From contig DIFE01000154.1 in the NCBI GenBank assembly GCA_002418985.1, forward strand, positions 1-25,479: 25,479 bases of DNA. The letters run 5' to 3'. The notes under the pieces are model-generated. The model saw only the letters and a list, made by a program, of their open reading frames with translations, made no database searches and was not told where the DNA came from. Source of the stretch: Deltaproteobacteria bacterium UBA5756 (GTDB lineage: Bacteria; Desulfobacterota; Syntrophorhabdia; Syntrophorhabdales; Syntrophorhabdaceae). Of the stretch, positions 6,198 to 14,019 are shown piece after piece (the first letter of the stretch is position 1; each line of letters opens with the position of its first letter). The position numbers and the translations under genes are program-made.

Positions 6198-8630
6198 TTG
6201 ATCACCAAGTTAGAACCTGACCAGCTGTACAAAAGATGCGATCCCGCTTCCTTCACCTTTGCGAGAACCGATGCGATCGCCGAATTACCGATGACGATCG
6301 GCCAGGAGAAGGCTTTGAGATCCCTGGACTTCGGTCTCAATATGGACAGCAAGGGGTTCAACATCTTCGCCATTGGTGAGAGCGGTACCGGGAAGATGTC
6401 GACGGTCATGTACATGCTCAAGAAAAAGGCCGCCAACGAGGAGGCACCGGCAGACTGGTGCTACGTATATAACTTCAAGGATCCCGACAGTGCGATCGCC
6501 CTCTCTTTCGGGCCGGGCATGGGGGTGATCTTTCAGAAAGATCTCGAGGAGATGATCAAGATCCTCAAGATGGAGATACCTAAAGCCTTCGAGTCGAAAG
6601 AATATGATACGCAGAAAAGCAAGATCATCGATGAATTCCAGCAGAAACAGTCGGAGTATCTGAACCGTCTCGATTCGGAGGCCAAAGACCGCGGTTTCTC
6701 GGTGAAAAGGACCCCTACGGGCGTTCTTATCGTTCCCCTCAAGGAGAATGGGGAGCCCATGGCGAAAGAGGAGTTCGATGCTCTCGACGCAAAGGCCCGG
6801 ACAAAAATGGAAGAAACAGGGCGCCTCTTTCAGGAGAAACTGAATGATGTGGTCCGCATCCTGCGGGAAGCGGAGAAGATAGTCAGGGAAATGGTCACGC
6901 GTCTCGACAGGATGGTGGCTCTTGATCTTGTAGGCCCCATGGTCGATGCCATTCAAAAGAAGTATGCGGAGCGGGAGAAGGTTGTAAAGTACCTCGGGGA
7001 TGTGAAAGAGGACATGCTGACTCACCTCGATGATTTCAAGGCAACCGAGGAGCAGCCCTCGCCCCTTCCTTTTCTCAAAATGCCGAAAGGGGAGAGTTCT
7101 TTCGCGAGATATGCCGTCAATGTCGTGGTAAACAACGGGGAAAGCACGGGGGCTCCCGTCGTCTACGAGAGCAACCCTACTTACCTGAATCTCTTCGGAA
7201 GAATGGAGTATAAGGTCCAGTACGGAATGGGCACGACTGATTTCACGATGATCAAGGCCGGATCGCTTCACAAGGCCAACGGGGGATACCTTGTTGTCGA
7301 CGCTCTCGAGCTCTTGAGAAACCCCTTTTCCTACGAGGCATTGAAACGGGCCCTCAAGAACAAGGAGATCCGCATCGAAGACGTCCTCGAACAGTACCGC
7401 CTGATCAGTACGGCGGGGCTCAAGCCTGAGGCGGTGCCGCTCGATGCGAAGGTGGTTCTCATAGGAAACCCTTACCTTTACTATTTGCTTCACGCTTATG
7501 ACGAAGATTCCCGTGAACTTTTCAAGGTAAAGGCCGATTTCGACAGCCGGATGGAGAGAAACCCGGAGAACATGGACAAATATGCCATGTATGCCGCCCA
7601 GTGCCAGAAGGACGAAAACCTGCTTCCCTTTGACAATACGGCGGTTGCCCGGCTGGTGGAGATGGGTTCCCGCTTTGCCGACCACCAGGAGAAACTTTCG
7701 ACGCGCTTCAGCGACATAGCCGACCTTATCAGGGAGGCTCATTACTGGGCGAAGAAGGACGGCAGCGACACGGTCGGTGCCGGGCACGTGACGCGGGCGG
7801 TCAAGGAGAAGATCTTCCGCGTGAACCGCATTGAAGAGCGGCTGCAGGAAATGATGCTCGAAGACACGCTTATCGTGAATACGTCGGGTGAAAAAGTAGG
7901 GCAGATCAACGGTCTCGCCGTTCTGGACATCGGCGATTATGCCTTCGGCAAACCCTCGAGAATCACGGCCAAGACCTACATGGGCCGCGCGGGCGTCGTC
8001 AACCTGGAGCGTGAGACCAAGATGAGCGGCAAGATCCATGAAAAAGCGATCCTCATAATTACCAGTTATCTCGGCAGCAAGTATGCGGTGAAGAAGCCGA
8101 TAAGCCTGTCCGCCTCCATTACATTCGAACAGCTTTACGACATGGTGGAAGGCGACAGCGCGACCTGCGCCGAGCTCTACGCGCTCCTGAGCAGCATCTC
8201 CGGCGTTCCTCTAAAACAAAGCTTTGCCATAACAGGCTCCATGGACCAGAACGGGGACGTCCAGCCCATAGGCGGCGTGAATCAGAAGATAGAGGGTTTT
8301 TTCCACCTCTGCCGGATGCGCGGTCTTGACGGATCTCACAGCGTGATAATCCCGAAACGCAATGCAAGAAACCTGGTTTTGAGCGACGATGTCATGGAAG
8401 CGGTACGGGACGGACTTTTCACCGTCTATACCATCGACCGGATGGAAGAGGGCCTTGAACTCCTGACCGGCATGACGGCGGGTGAGCTTCGGGAAGATGG
8501 GACCTATCCTGAGGGGACCATCAATTATCTTGTGGAGAAACGCCTCACAGAGATCTCGGAGGCGATGGAAAAGAAAAAGGAAAACGGTGAGGAAAGTCTT
8601 TTTAAGACGAAGAAAGATGACGATCAATGA
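6198..8630 (+). CDS. Lon-related ATP-dependent protease (AAA_32/Lon_C)
   Basis: The 810-aa protein combines an N-terminal AAA-type ATPase of the AAA_32 (LonB/LonC-like) class with a C-terminal Lon peptidase domain. The Walker A motif is GESGTGK (60-66) and the Walker B-like strand is GGYLVVD (362-368), separated by a long helical insertion rich in charged residues (about 110-300). The Ser-Lys dyad is present: S654 in EGDSAT and K697 in NQKIEGF, so proteolysis should be functional. It lacks the N-terminal substrate domain of classical LonA and ends with a charged KKDDDQ-type tail. No transmembrane segment is evident, so it is probably cytosolic. The TTG start rests on AAGGAGGT 5 nt upstream. 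Its stop overlaps the convergent hypothetical gene by 7 bp. Family assignment is firm; substrates are unknown. Confidence 0.92.
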   Translation: MITKLEPDQLYKRCDPASFTFARTDAIAELPMTIGQEKALRSLDFGLNMDSKGFNIFAIGESGTGKMSTVMYMLKKKAANEEAPADWCYVYNFKDPDSAIALSFGPGMGVIFQKDLEEMIKILKMEIPKAFESKEYDTQKSKIIDEFQQKQSEYLNRLDSEAKDRGFSVKRTPTGVLIVPLKENGEPMAKEEFDALDAKARTKMEETGRLFQEKLNDVVRILREAEKIVREMVTRLDRMVALDLVGPMVDAIQKKYAEREKVVKYLGDVKEDMLTHLDDFKATEEQPSPLPFLKMPKGESSFARYAVNVVVNNGESTGAPVVYESNPTYLNLFGRMEYKVQYGMGTTDFTMIKAGSLHKANGGYLVVDALELLRNPFSYEALKRALKNKEIRIEDVLEQYRLISTAGLKPEAVPLDAKVVLIGNPYLYYLLHAYDEDSRELFKVKADFDSRMERNPENMDKYAMYAAQCQKDENLLPFDNTAVARLVEMGSRFADHQEKLSTRFSDIADLIREAHYWAKKDGSDTVGAGHVTRAVKEKIFRVNRIEERLQEMMLEDTLIVNTSGEKVGQINGLAVLDIGDYAFGKPSRITAKTYMGRAGVVNLERETKMSGKIHEKAILIITSYLGSKYAVKKPISLSASITFEQLYDMVEGDSATCAELYALLSSISGVPLKQSFAITGSMDQNGDVQPIGGVNQKIEGFFHLCRMRGLDGSHSVIIPKRNARNLVLSDDVMEAVRDGLFTVYTIDRMEEGLELLTGMTAGELREDGTYPEGTINYLVEKRLTEISEAMEKKKENGEESLFKTKKDDDQ

Positions 8631-8971
8631 GAGACCATAGCGCTTTGCACTATAGTCTCGTAAAAGTCTTCAGGCGGTTCTTCGTAAAGCTCTTTGATGA
8701 CCCTCAGCTTTGCTTCCTGAATGAGCTCCGGATCGTCGATCTCGTCGTCGGTGACAAAATCGGCTTCGCCGTCCCTCAATTCAATGGCTTCAAGTGAAAC
8801 CTCATACCACTGCGCGACGAAATCGTCTATCGCGTCATTGGCCGTTCTTTCAACGACGGTCTTGTCCGGTTCGTATCCCTTAGCCTTGAGGAGGGCCATC
8901 ACTTTCTTGACAACCTCGCTCACCAGTTTGTCCCTGAGGTCAGGAGTTCCTCCCTTTTGCTTTTTTTTCAT
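8624..8971 (-). CDS. Small acidic hypothetical protein
   Basis: I do not recognise this 115-aa protein. It begins with a basic stretch (MKKKQKGG), has an amphipathic helical N-terminal half with LVSEVVKKVMALLKAKGY, then a strongly acidic region (about 66-85, DGEADFVTDDEIDDPE) and a helical C-terminus. There is no signal peptide, transmembrane segment or cysteine. The ATG has a GGAGG site about 9 nt upstream, and the acid/base layout and codon pattern look like a real gene. It converges on the Lon-type gene with a 7-bp overlap of the two 3' ends. That does not imply shared function, but antisense pairing of the mRNA ends is possible. A DNA- or nucleotide-linked role would be guesswork. Confidence 0.7.
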   Translation of the reverse strand: MKKKQKGGTPDLRDKLVSEVVKKVMALLKAKGYEPDKTVVERTANDAIDDFVAQWYEVSLEAIELRDGEADFVTDDEIDDPELIQEAKLRVIKELYEEPPEDFYETIVQSAMVSH

Positions 8972-9102
8972 TGCTTAACCCCTCCGAAGATGCCCCGTAT
9001 GGCAGGCTATCCGTTCCCGCAGTTGTTTTTCTTCATTTTTACACGAAAAAGAGCGCGGAGTAAAATATTTTTTATGCGCCTGATCTGGCATGAGGTTTGC
9101 GT

Positions 9103-9108
9103 TATAAT
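9103..9108 (+). promoter_or_regulatory. Possible -10 element upstream of the Nudix gene
   Basis: A perfect TATAAT lies 123 bp before the favoured Nudix start, but no convincing -35 lies 16-18 bp upstream. If used, it would give a leader of about 115 nt containing an 8-bp ACGATCGT palindrome (9180-9187). Between 8972 and 9230 I see no other gene. Confidence 0.3.
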
Positions 9109-9230
9109 GGCATGCCGCGACCGCCGGAATGATCCCCCGTGGCCGTGTCCCGTTGGCGGGCGCTGCTATCCGGCCGGGTACGATCGTGTACAGGATTGAT
9201 TTTGCAGGCATCTTCACGTTAGAATACGTG

Positions 9231-9764
9231 ATGCTCACGGCCATCAGAAAGCGTCTCACGGGCTATGCACCGCGGAAGATCCCATGCGACCCGTCCGTTC
9301 GGGCTGCTACTGCGCTCCTGGTTTTTGAACATGAGGGCGCCGTGTCCTGCGTGCTTACAAAACGTACCGACACCGTACGGCATCACAAGGGCGAGGTCTC
9401 CTTCCCGGGCGGAATGTTCGAACCCGGCGATGGAAATCTGGAATATACGGCCTTGAGAGAATCCCATGAAGAGGTCGGCGTTCGACCTCAAGACGTCGAG
9501 ATCATCGGCAGACTCGACGATTCATGGACATACACGGGGTTTGTCATTTCCACCTTCGTGGGGGTAATTCCTTACCCTTACGACTTTACCACGAATCCAG
9601 GAGAGGTGGCCCACCTTATCTTCCTCCCTTACAAGCACTTAAAAGGGTCGGAGCTTGCACCGGAACAATGGGGAGAACTGCATTACAATGGCGACAGGAT
9701 CTGGGGCGCAACATGCAGGATCCTTCTGACGTTCAGGGACGTCGTTGAAAATGAGACAATTTAA
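9231..9764 (+). CDS. Nudix hydrolase, CoA pyrophosphatase type
   Basis: The 177-aa protein belongs to the CoA-diphosphatase (NudL-like) branch of Nudix enzymes, which cleave CoA or related dinucleotides to phosphopantetheine and 3',5'-ADP. The UPF0035-like signature LTKR...VRHHKGEVSFPGG (42-61) runs into the Nudix box, with R76, E77, E80, E81 and G83 as metal-binding residues. The spacing is one residue longer than the generic box, as in CoA pyrophosphatases. The ATG at 9231 was preferred because the N-terminus then matches the family (about 24 residues before the first beta strand). An in-frame ATG at 9129 would add 34 unlike residues, and neither has a strong ribosome site. The 3' end overlaps the MFS gene by 14 bp, so the two are probably co-transcribed. 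Confidence 0.85.
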   Translation: MLTAIRKRLTGYAPRKIPCDPSVRAATALLVFEHEGAVSCVLTKRTDTVRHHKGEVSFPGGMFEPGDGNLEYTALRESHEEVGVRPQDVEIIGRLDDSWTYTGFVISTFVGVIPYPYDFTTNPGEVAHLIFLPYKHLKGSELAPEQWGELHYNGDRIWGATCRILLTFRDVVENETI

Positions 9765-10914
9765 CCTCAGGGTGCTCCTGATACTTTCCCTCGGCCACCT
9801 TGTGGTTGATATCTATCAAGGGGCGCTTCCGGCCATTCTGCCGTTCCTGAAAGAGAAGCTCGAATTGAGCTACGCCCTCACGGGAATGATCCTGATGGCA
9901 TCCAATTTTACCTCGTCCATACTTCAGCCGCTTTTCGGCTACGTCTCGGATAAGAAGGCGATGGCGTTCCTGCTGCCCCTCGGGCTTCTGGCCGCCGGCG
10001 TCGGATTTTCGCTGCTGCCGCTTTCCGGGCATCTCGCCCTGATCCTCGGCCTTGTGGTCATAAGCGGGCTGGGGGTGGCATCATATCACCCCGAAGGTTA
10101 CAAGACGGCCCATTTTTTCACCGGGCAGAGGGCCGCGACGGGTATGTCCATATTCTCTGTCGGGGGGAATATCGGTTTTTCCCTGGGTCCCATTTTGTCG
10201 ATGTACATCATTGATGCATTCGGATTTTCCGCATTGCCCGTCATCGTCGTGCCGGCCCTTCTGTGCGTCGCCGTCGTTCTCGCAAACCGCAGGACGATCA
10301 TGATGCCCGTTGCCGTCCACAGCGAAGCAGTCAAACGCGATGTCCCCGGGACATCCAAACTGGCATACACCTCATTGGGTATGGTCATACTTATCGTTGT
10401 CATGCGATCCTGGACGCAGATCGGGCTCATGACCTATATCCCCTTTTACTATATCGACTACCTGAAGGGGGATCCTCTCTTCGCCGGAAAGCTTGTTTTT
10501 GTCTTCCTCTTTTGCGGCGCAGCGGGAACATTGATCGGTGCCCCCATCGCCGACCGTTTCGGCCACCGGCTCTTCGTTCGGATATCGATGCTGCTGACCA
10601 CTATCACCTTGCCCGTCATTTTTATACCGGCGATCGAGAAAAGCATCCTTCTCTTCGTAGTTTTGGGAATCCAGGGCATGCTCCTGGTTTCAAGTTTCTC
10701 CGTCACCATCGTCATGGCCCAGAAGCTTCTTCCGAGCAAGCTTGGCATCGCCTCCGGTCTTATGGTAGGCTTCGCCATCGGTACCGGGGGTCTCGGTGTG
10801 ACGATCCTCGGGATTGTCGCCGACCATTACGGTGTTCCCACGGCTCTTTACTCCATTGCCATTCTGCCCCTTGTGGGTTTTGTCTTGAGCATGTTCTTGA
10901 GGTATGATGACTAG
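9751..10914 (+). CDS. MFS transporter, fosmidomycin-resistance (Fsr)-like
   Basis: The 387-aa inner-membrane protein has about 12 hydrophobic segments. It resembles the Fsr branch of the major facilitator superfamily: the N-terminal LSLGHLVVDIYQGALPA segment, the LFGYVSDK motif between TM2 and TM3, YHPEGYKTA (about 115-123) and GGNIGFSLGP in TM5. These transporters are drug:H+ antiporters; the natural substrate here is unknown. The start is ambiguous between TTG at 9745 and ATG at 9751, and ATG was chosen by default. The reading frame overlaps the Nudix gene by 14 bp upstream and der by 11 bp downstream, so translation of all three may be coupled. Specific fosmidomycin export is not shown. 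Confidence 0.88.
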   Translation: MRQFNLRVLLILSLGHLVVDIYQGALPAILPFLKEKLELSYALTGMILMASNFTSSILQPLFGYVSDKKAMAFLLPLGLLAAGVGFSLLPLSGHLALILGLVVISGLGVASYHPEGYKTAHFFTGQRAATGMSIFSVGGNIGFSLGPILSMYIIDAFGFSALPVIVVPALLCVAVVLANRRTIMMPVAVHSEAVKRDVPGTSKLAYTSLGMVILIVVMRSWTQIGLMTYIPFYYIDYLKGDPLFAGKLVFVFLFCGAAGTLIGAPIADRFGHRLFVRISMLLTTITLPVIFIPAIEKSILLFVVLGIQGMLLVSSFSVTIVMAQKLLPSKLGIASGLMVGFAIGTGGLGVTILGIVADHYGVPTALYSIAILPLVGFVLSMFLRYDD

Positions 10915-12241
10915 AAAAGATCCTCTTATTAGTATCGTGGGAAGGCCAAACGTCGGCAAGTCGACCTTTTTCAACCGGGTCATAGGATACCGTAAGGCCA
11001 TTACCGAAGACACTCCCGGCGTGACACGGGACCGCAACTATGGTTCCTTCGACATGGGGGGGCGCAGTTTTCTCCTTGTCGACACCGGCGGGTTCTCTTC
11101 GTCGGAAGAGGACGGATTTTCGAGGCTCATCATGAAGCAGATCGAGGCCTCCCTGGAAGAATCGGGGGCGGTGATATTCCTTCTCGACGGCAAGGAAGGA
11201 GTAATGCCGGCGGACCGCGACATCGCCCGGATCCTGAGGAAATTGCACAAGCCTGTTTTTTATGTCATCAACAAGGTTGATTCGAAGAAGCGTGAAGAGA
11301 ACCTCATCGATTTCTATGAACTTGGCGCCGACAAACTCTATGCGGTAAGCTCCGCGCACGGACTCGGTATCGGCGATCTTCTCGAAGACATCTGCAAGAG
11401 GGTAGAAGAAGAGGGCGCTGCCGAAGACCTTGAGCGGGACGAACAGCTTCCCGCCACGGTCACCCGGATCGCCCTCGTCGGAAAGCCCAACACGGGAAAA
11501 TCCTCCGTTGCCAACTGCATCCTGGGTGCGGAGAGAATGATCGTCAGCGACATCCCCGGCACTACCCGCGATTCCGTCGACTCCCGGATCACCTTTAACG
11601 GAAGGGAACTGGTCCTTATCGACACGGCGGGCCTGAGGAAAAAGGGAAAGATCTACGAGAAGGTCGAGGAATACTCTGTATCGAGCGCGGTCAGGAGCAT
11701 CGAACGCGCCGATGTGGTGAACCTCATCGTAGATGCGGAACAAGGCCCCGGCCACCAGGAAGGCAGCATCGTTCACCTTATCCTGTCGCGGGGGAAGGGC
11801 CTGTGCATTGTTATCAATAAATGGGACCTCGTCGCGGACCAGTTTACCTATGATACATATCGGGACATGGTCTACGAGAGAATCCCCCACGCCTCCTTTG
11901 CCCCGGTGGTTTTCTCCTCGGCCAAACTGGGCACCGGGATAGACGGTATCCTTGATATGGACCTCGCCGTCTACGAGCAATTGACGACCAGGATCAGCAC
12001 GGCCGCTCTCAACAAGGCGTTTGCAGACTTTTTTGCCCGTCACGATATTTCCTTTCAGAAAGGCAAGCAAGTAAAGATATTCTATGCCAGCCAGGCAAAG
12101 GCCATGCCGCCGACCTTCGTCCTCTTCTCGAACCAGCCCCGCCTCGTACCCGACCACTACCGCAGGTACCTCGAAAACAGCCTCCGCGAAGAATTCGGCT
12201 TCATGGGCGCACCCATACGGCTGGTGCTCAAGAAGAAATAG
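10904..12241 (+). CDS. der: Ribosome-assembly GTPase Der (EngA)
   Basis: This 445-aa tandem GTPase is required for 50S subunit maturation. The first G domain has GRPNVGKST (13-21), DTPG (36-39) and NKVD (123-126). The second has GKPNTGKSS (193-201), DIPG (216-219) and NKWD (305-308). A KH-like C-terminal domain (about 355-445) ends in LVLKKK, as usual for the family. Length and domain order are standard for Der. Two consecutive ATGs (10904, 10907) are possible starts inside the overlap with the MFS gene. Its position behind a Nudix and a transporter gene has no obvious functional logic and probably reflects operon packing. Confidence 0.97.
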   Translation: MMTRKDPLISIVGRPNVGKSTFFNRVIGYRKAITEDTPGVTRDRNYGSFDMGGRSFLLVDTGGFSSSEEDGFSRLIMKQIEASLEESGAVIFLLDGKEGVMPADRDIARILRKLHKPVFYVINKVDSKKREENLIDFYELGADKLYAVSSAHGLGIGDLLEDICKRVEEEGAAEDLERDEQLPATVTRIALVGKPNTGKSSVANCILGAERMIVSDIPGTTRDSVDSRITFNGRELVLIDTAGLRKKGKIYEKVEEYSVSSAVRSIERADVVNLIVDAEQGPGHQEGSIVHLILSRGKGLCIVINKWDLVADQFTYDTYRDMVYERIPHASFAPVVFSSAKLGTGIDGILDMDLAVYEQLTTRISTAALNKAFADFFARHDISFQKGKQVKIFYASQAKAMPPTFVLFSNQPRLVPDHYRRYLENSLREEFGFMGAPIRLVLKKK

Positions 12242-12270
12242 CTTGAACCGTTTGAAGTGTCCACAATTAT

Positions 12271-12286
12271 GCATCGCTTATGATGC
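12271..12286. promoter_or_regulatory. Upstream operator-like inverted repeat of the hip locus
   Basis: GCATC-N6-GATGC sits just upstream of the -35 element. It has the same arm type and 6-nt spacer as the repeat at 12310-12327, and the two centres are 40 bp apart, close to four helical turns. It probably binds the HipB-like antitoxin. Confidence 0.6.
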
Positions 12287-12295
12287 GTTTAGTCC

Positions 12296-12324
12296 TTGAC
12301 TTGACTATATGCATTGTATATAAT
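12296..12324 (+). promoter_or_regulatory. hipBA promoter, leaderless start predicted
   Basis: TTGACT (12296-12301) and a perfect TATAAT (12319-12324) are 17 bp apart, which is near-consensus for sigma-70. The expected transcription start (about 12331) coincides with the A of the antitoxin ATG. No Shine-Dalgarno sequence precedes that ATG, consistent with a leaderless mRNA. Confidence 0.75.
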
Positions 12325-12327
12325 GCA
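12310..12327. promoter_or_regulatory. Operator-like inverted repeat over the hip -10 box
   Basis: TGCATT-N6-AATGCA is a perfect 6-bp-arm repeat that encloses the TATAAT box. Binding here would block RNA polymerase. Together with the repeat at 12271-12286 it gives the shared half-site GCATY, a plausible recognition site for the HipB-like protein. Confidence 0.65.
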
Positions 12328-12330
12328 ATC

Positions 12331-12576
12331 ATGCTTTTCTCTATCGGCAAAGAGATTCGGAAAGTCAGGAAGGGTCGCAAGCTCTCCCAGGCGGATCTGG
12401 CGAGGCATGTCGGCATGAGCCGTACCACAATCGGACAGATCGAGAACGGCACCGTGCAAGAGATCGGAGTAAGGAAGTTCATGAGGATTCTCGAATTCCT
12501 TGGCCTGGAATTGCGGGTGCGGCCATCAGGGGCGCCTCCGACGCTGGACGAAATCCGTGAGAAGGAGGGTGGCTGA
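12331..12576 (+). CDS. hipB: HipB-like XRE-family antitoxin
   Basis: The 81-aa protein is a helix-turn-helix regulator of the Cro/C1 (XRE) type, with the HTH at about 17-40 (KLSQADLARHVGMSRTTIGQ) followed by the helical LGLELRVRP segment. In HipBA systems such proteins bind the kinase and repress their own promoter. The start at 12331 was chosen over an in-frame ATG at 12280 because the latter would lie upstream of the promoter and add an unlikely hydrophobic leader. Initiation is probably leaderless. The stop overlaps the hipA ATG by one base (TGATG), with AAGGAGG for hipA inside this gene (12562-12568), so the toxin is translated downstream of the antitoxin with a better ribosome site. The HipB label rests on the neighbour; sequence alone says XRE family. 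Confidence 0.88.
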   Translation: MLFSIGKEIRKVRKGRKLSQADLARHVGMSRTTIGQIENGTVQEIGVRKFMRILEFLGLELRVRPSGAPPTLDEIREKEGG

Positions 12577-13799
12577 TGCCTGGCATTCCTTCGCTTGCCG
12601 TATGGGCCGCAGACAAAAGGTCAGGGATTCTGGCGCGGGAGCCGCGAAAGGAGTATGTGTTTGCCTATTCGCCGGACGCGGACGCCTCAGCTCAGGTATC
12701 GCTGACCATGCCGGTCCGTCTGGAAAGCTGGGTGAGCCGCGACCTCCACCCTGTATTCCAGATGAACCTGCCGGAAGGGGCGCTGCTGGAAGCGATCCGC
12801 CGTGCCATTGCCAAGGTGGTGGGAGAGGATGACCTTTCCATTCTCCGCGTGACCGGGGGGAACCAGGTGGGGAGGAACCGGTTCGCGATTCCCGGCGACG
12901 AGTCACCGCGCATTGCCGAAACTCCGGAATCCCTCGATGAGTTGCTTACCTATCCGGATACGAGAGAGCTTTTTCATGAACTTGTGGCGAGGTATGCCCT
13001 TCGTTCCGGGATATCGGGGGTCCAGCCGAAGGTTCTTCTGGAGGCTTCGGAACGCGGGGCGCTGGCATCTTCCGGCTACATTGTGAAGTCCTGGGGGACC
13101 GATTACCCTTTCCTGGCCGCTAACGAGTATTTTTGCATGACGGCCGTGAAACGCGCCGGACTGCCGACGCCGGAATATTTCCTCTCAGGCAACGGCGGTC
13201 TCTTCATAATGCGCCGATTCGACGTCGCCCCCGACGGCACCCCGATCGGATTCGAAGACATGTGCAGCCTCCAGGCAGTCGGTACCGCACAGAAGTATTC
13301 CGGCAGCTACGAAAGGGTAGCAAAGAGCATCCGCGACTATGTCTCGGGCGACCGTTTGATGCAGGCCAGAGAGCAGTTCTTCGCCGCGCTTCTCCTGTCG
13401 GTGATGCTTCGGAATGGCGATGCTCACCTGAAGAACTTTGGCGTCCTCTACACCAAACCCGGCGATACCGTGGAGCTCGCGCCAGTCTATGACGTCGTCA
13501 CCACAACGGCTTACATTGCCAATGATGTGCCTGCGCTCACCCTGGCGGGCACAAAGAAATGGTGGCCCCGCAAAGCCCTGGAGCGTTTTGCCGTCGCTCA
13601 CCTTTCGCTGCCCGTGAAAAAGGTTTCCGAGACATTCGGCCGCGCCGCCGAAGCCGTTATGGAAACCAGGGAGATGATCCCGGCTTACATATCGGACCAC
13701 CCGGAGTTTCGTGAGATCGGTGAGCGAATGATGGGGCAGTGGGAAGAAGGGGTGAGGGGACTGGCAGAGGCGGTCTCAAGAACCTGGACGGTGTCTTGA
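12576..13799 (+). CDS. hipA: HipA-like serine/threonine kinase toxin
   Basis: The 407-aa protein belongs to the HipA family. In E. coli, HipA phosphorylates glutamyl-tRNA synthetase and induces persistence; the target of this homologue is not known. The N-terminal subdomain (about 8-75) ends in FQMNLPEG. SGISGVQPK (144-152) is the glycine/lysine segment around the ATP site. K171 in YIVKSW is the likely ATP-binding lysine, D282 in RNGDAHLKNFG the catalytic base and D306 in VYDVVTT the metal ligand. All key kinase residues are present, so it should be active. The autophosphorylated serine of E. coli HipA (S150) has no obvious direct equivalent; S144 and S147 lie close by. It is coupled to hipB with a 1-base overlap. 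The C-terminal 95 residues are a helical lobe without further motifs. Confidence 0.92.
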   Translation: MPGIPSLAVWAADKRSGILAREPRKEYVFAYSPDADASAQVSLTMPVRLESWVSRDLHPVFQMNLPEGALLEAIRRAIAKVVGEDDLSILRVTGGNQVGRNRFAIPGDESPRIAETPESLDELLTYPDTRELFHELVARYALRSGISGVQPKVLLEASERGALASSGYIVKSWGTDYPFLAANEYFCMTAVKRAGLPTPEYFLSGNGGLFIMRRFDVAPDGTPIGFEDMCSLQAVGTAQKYSGSYERVAKSIRDYVSGDRLMQAREQFFAALLLSVMLRNGDAHLKNFGVLYTKPGDTVELAPVYDVVTTTAYIANDVPALTLAGTKKWWPRKALERFAVAHLSLPVKKVSETFGRAAEAVMETREMIPAYISDHPEFREIGERMMGQWEEGVRGLAEAVSRTWTVS

Positions 13800-13954
13800 A
13801 CATTGCACTCTTACGTATTTCGACTGACACACCGTAATGCCGGCGGTATCATCCGGTCATGCTCGTCAGTCCCACCTCGTACTGAAAAAAAAACAGATTT
13901 TAGTCGATGCTCCAGTAAACGATCTTTTCTCTGGACCTGTGAAACCCTGAACGT

Positions 13955-13974
13955 GAAACGGTTTGAAACTGTTT
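13955..13974. repeat. Tandem 10-bp palindromic units
   Basis: GAAACGGTTT and GAAACTGTTT lie back to back, differing at one base, and each has AAAC/GTTT arms. A third TGAAAC half-unit lies at 13940-13945. A 10-bp period places the units on one face of the helix, as in cooperative protein-binding sites. Confidence 0.6.
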
Positions 13975-13985
13975 ATTAAAAAGGA

Positions 13986-14009
13986 GGGAGGGATCAGGGG
14001 AGGAAGGGG
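13986..14009 (+). other. Potential G-quadruplex in a purine tract
   Basis: Four G-runs (13986-13988, 13990-13992, 13997-14000, 14006-14009) are separated by loops of 1, 4 and 5 nt. This meets the usual G3+N1-7 pattern on the plus strand. Confidence 0.6.
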
Positions 14010-14019
14010 TAACCCCTGA
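13994..14019. repeat. Alternative hairpins overlapping the G-rich tract
   Basis: TCAGGGG (13994-14000) can pair with CCCCTGA (14013-14019) across 12 nt. AGGGG (14005-14009) can instead pair with the same CCCCT (14013-14017) across 3 nt. The two stems exclude each other, and both compete with the possible quadruplex. A further GAGGC/GCCTC stem with a 7-nt loop lies at 14028-14044. Confidence 0.5.

Noticed and set aside
6285..8039. Minus-strand open frame of 584 codons
   Set aside because: It lies fully opposite the Lon-type gene and shows no motif or ribosome site; its composition is typical of an antisense shadow.
10760..12274. Minus-strand open frame of 504 codons
   Set aside because: It is antisense to der, an unmistakable gene, and has no family features.
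12244..13972. Similar TGAA-CCG-TTTGAA-type segments flanking hipBA (12244-12260 and 13954-13972)
   Set aside because: The match needs gaps and is too short to call a target duplication or attachment site, so mobile-element insertion of hipBA is not supported.
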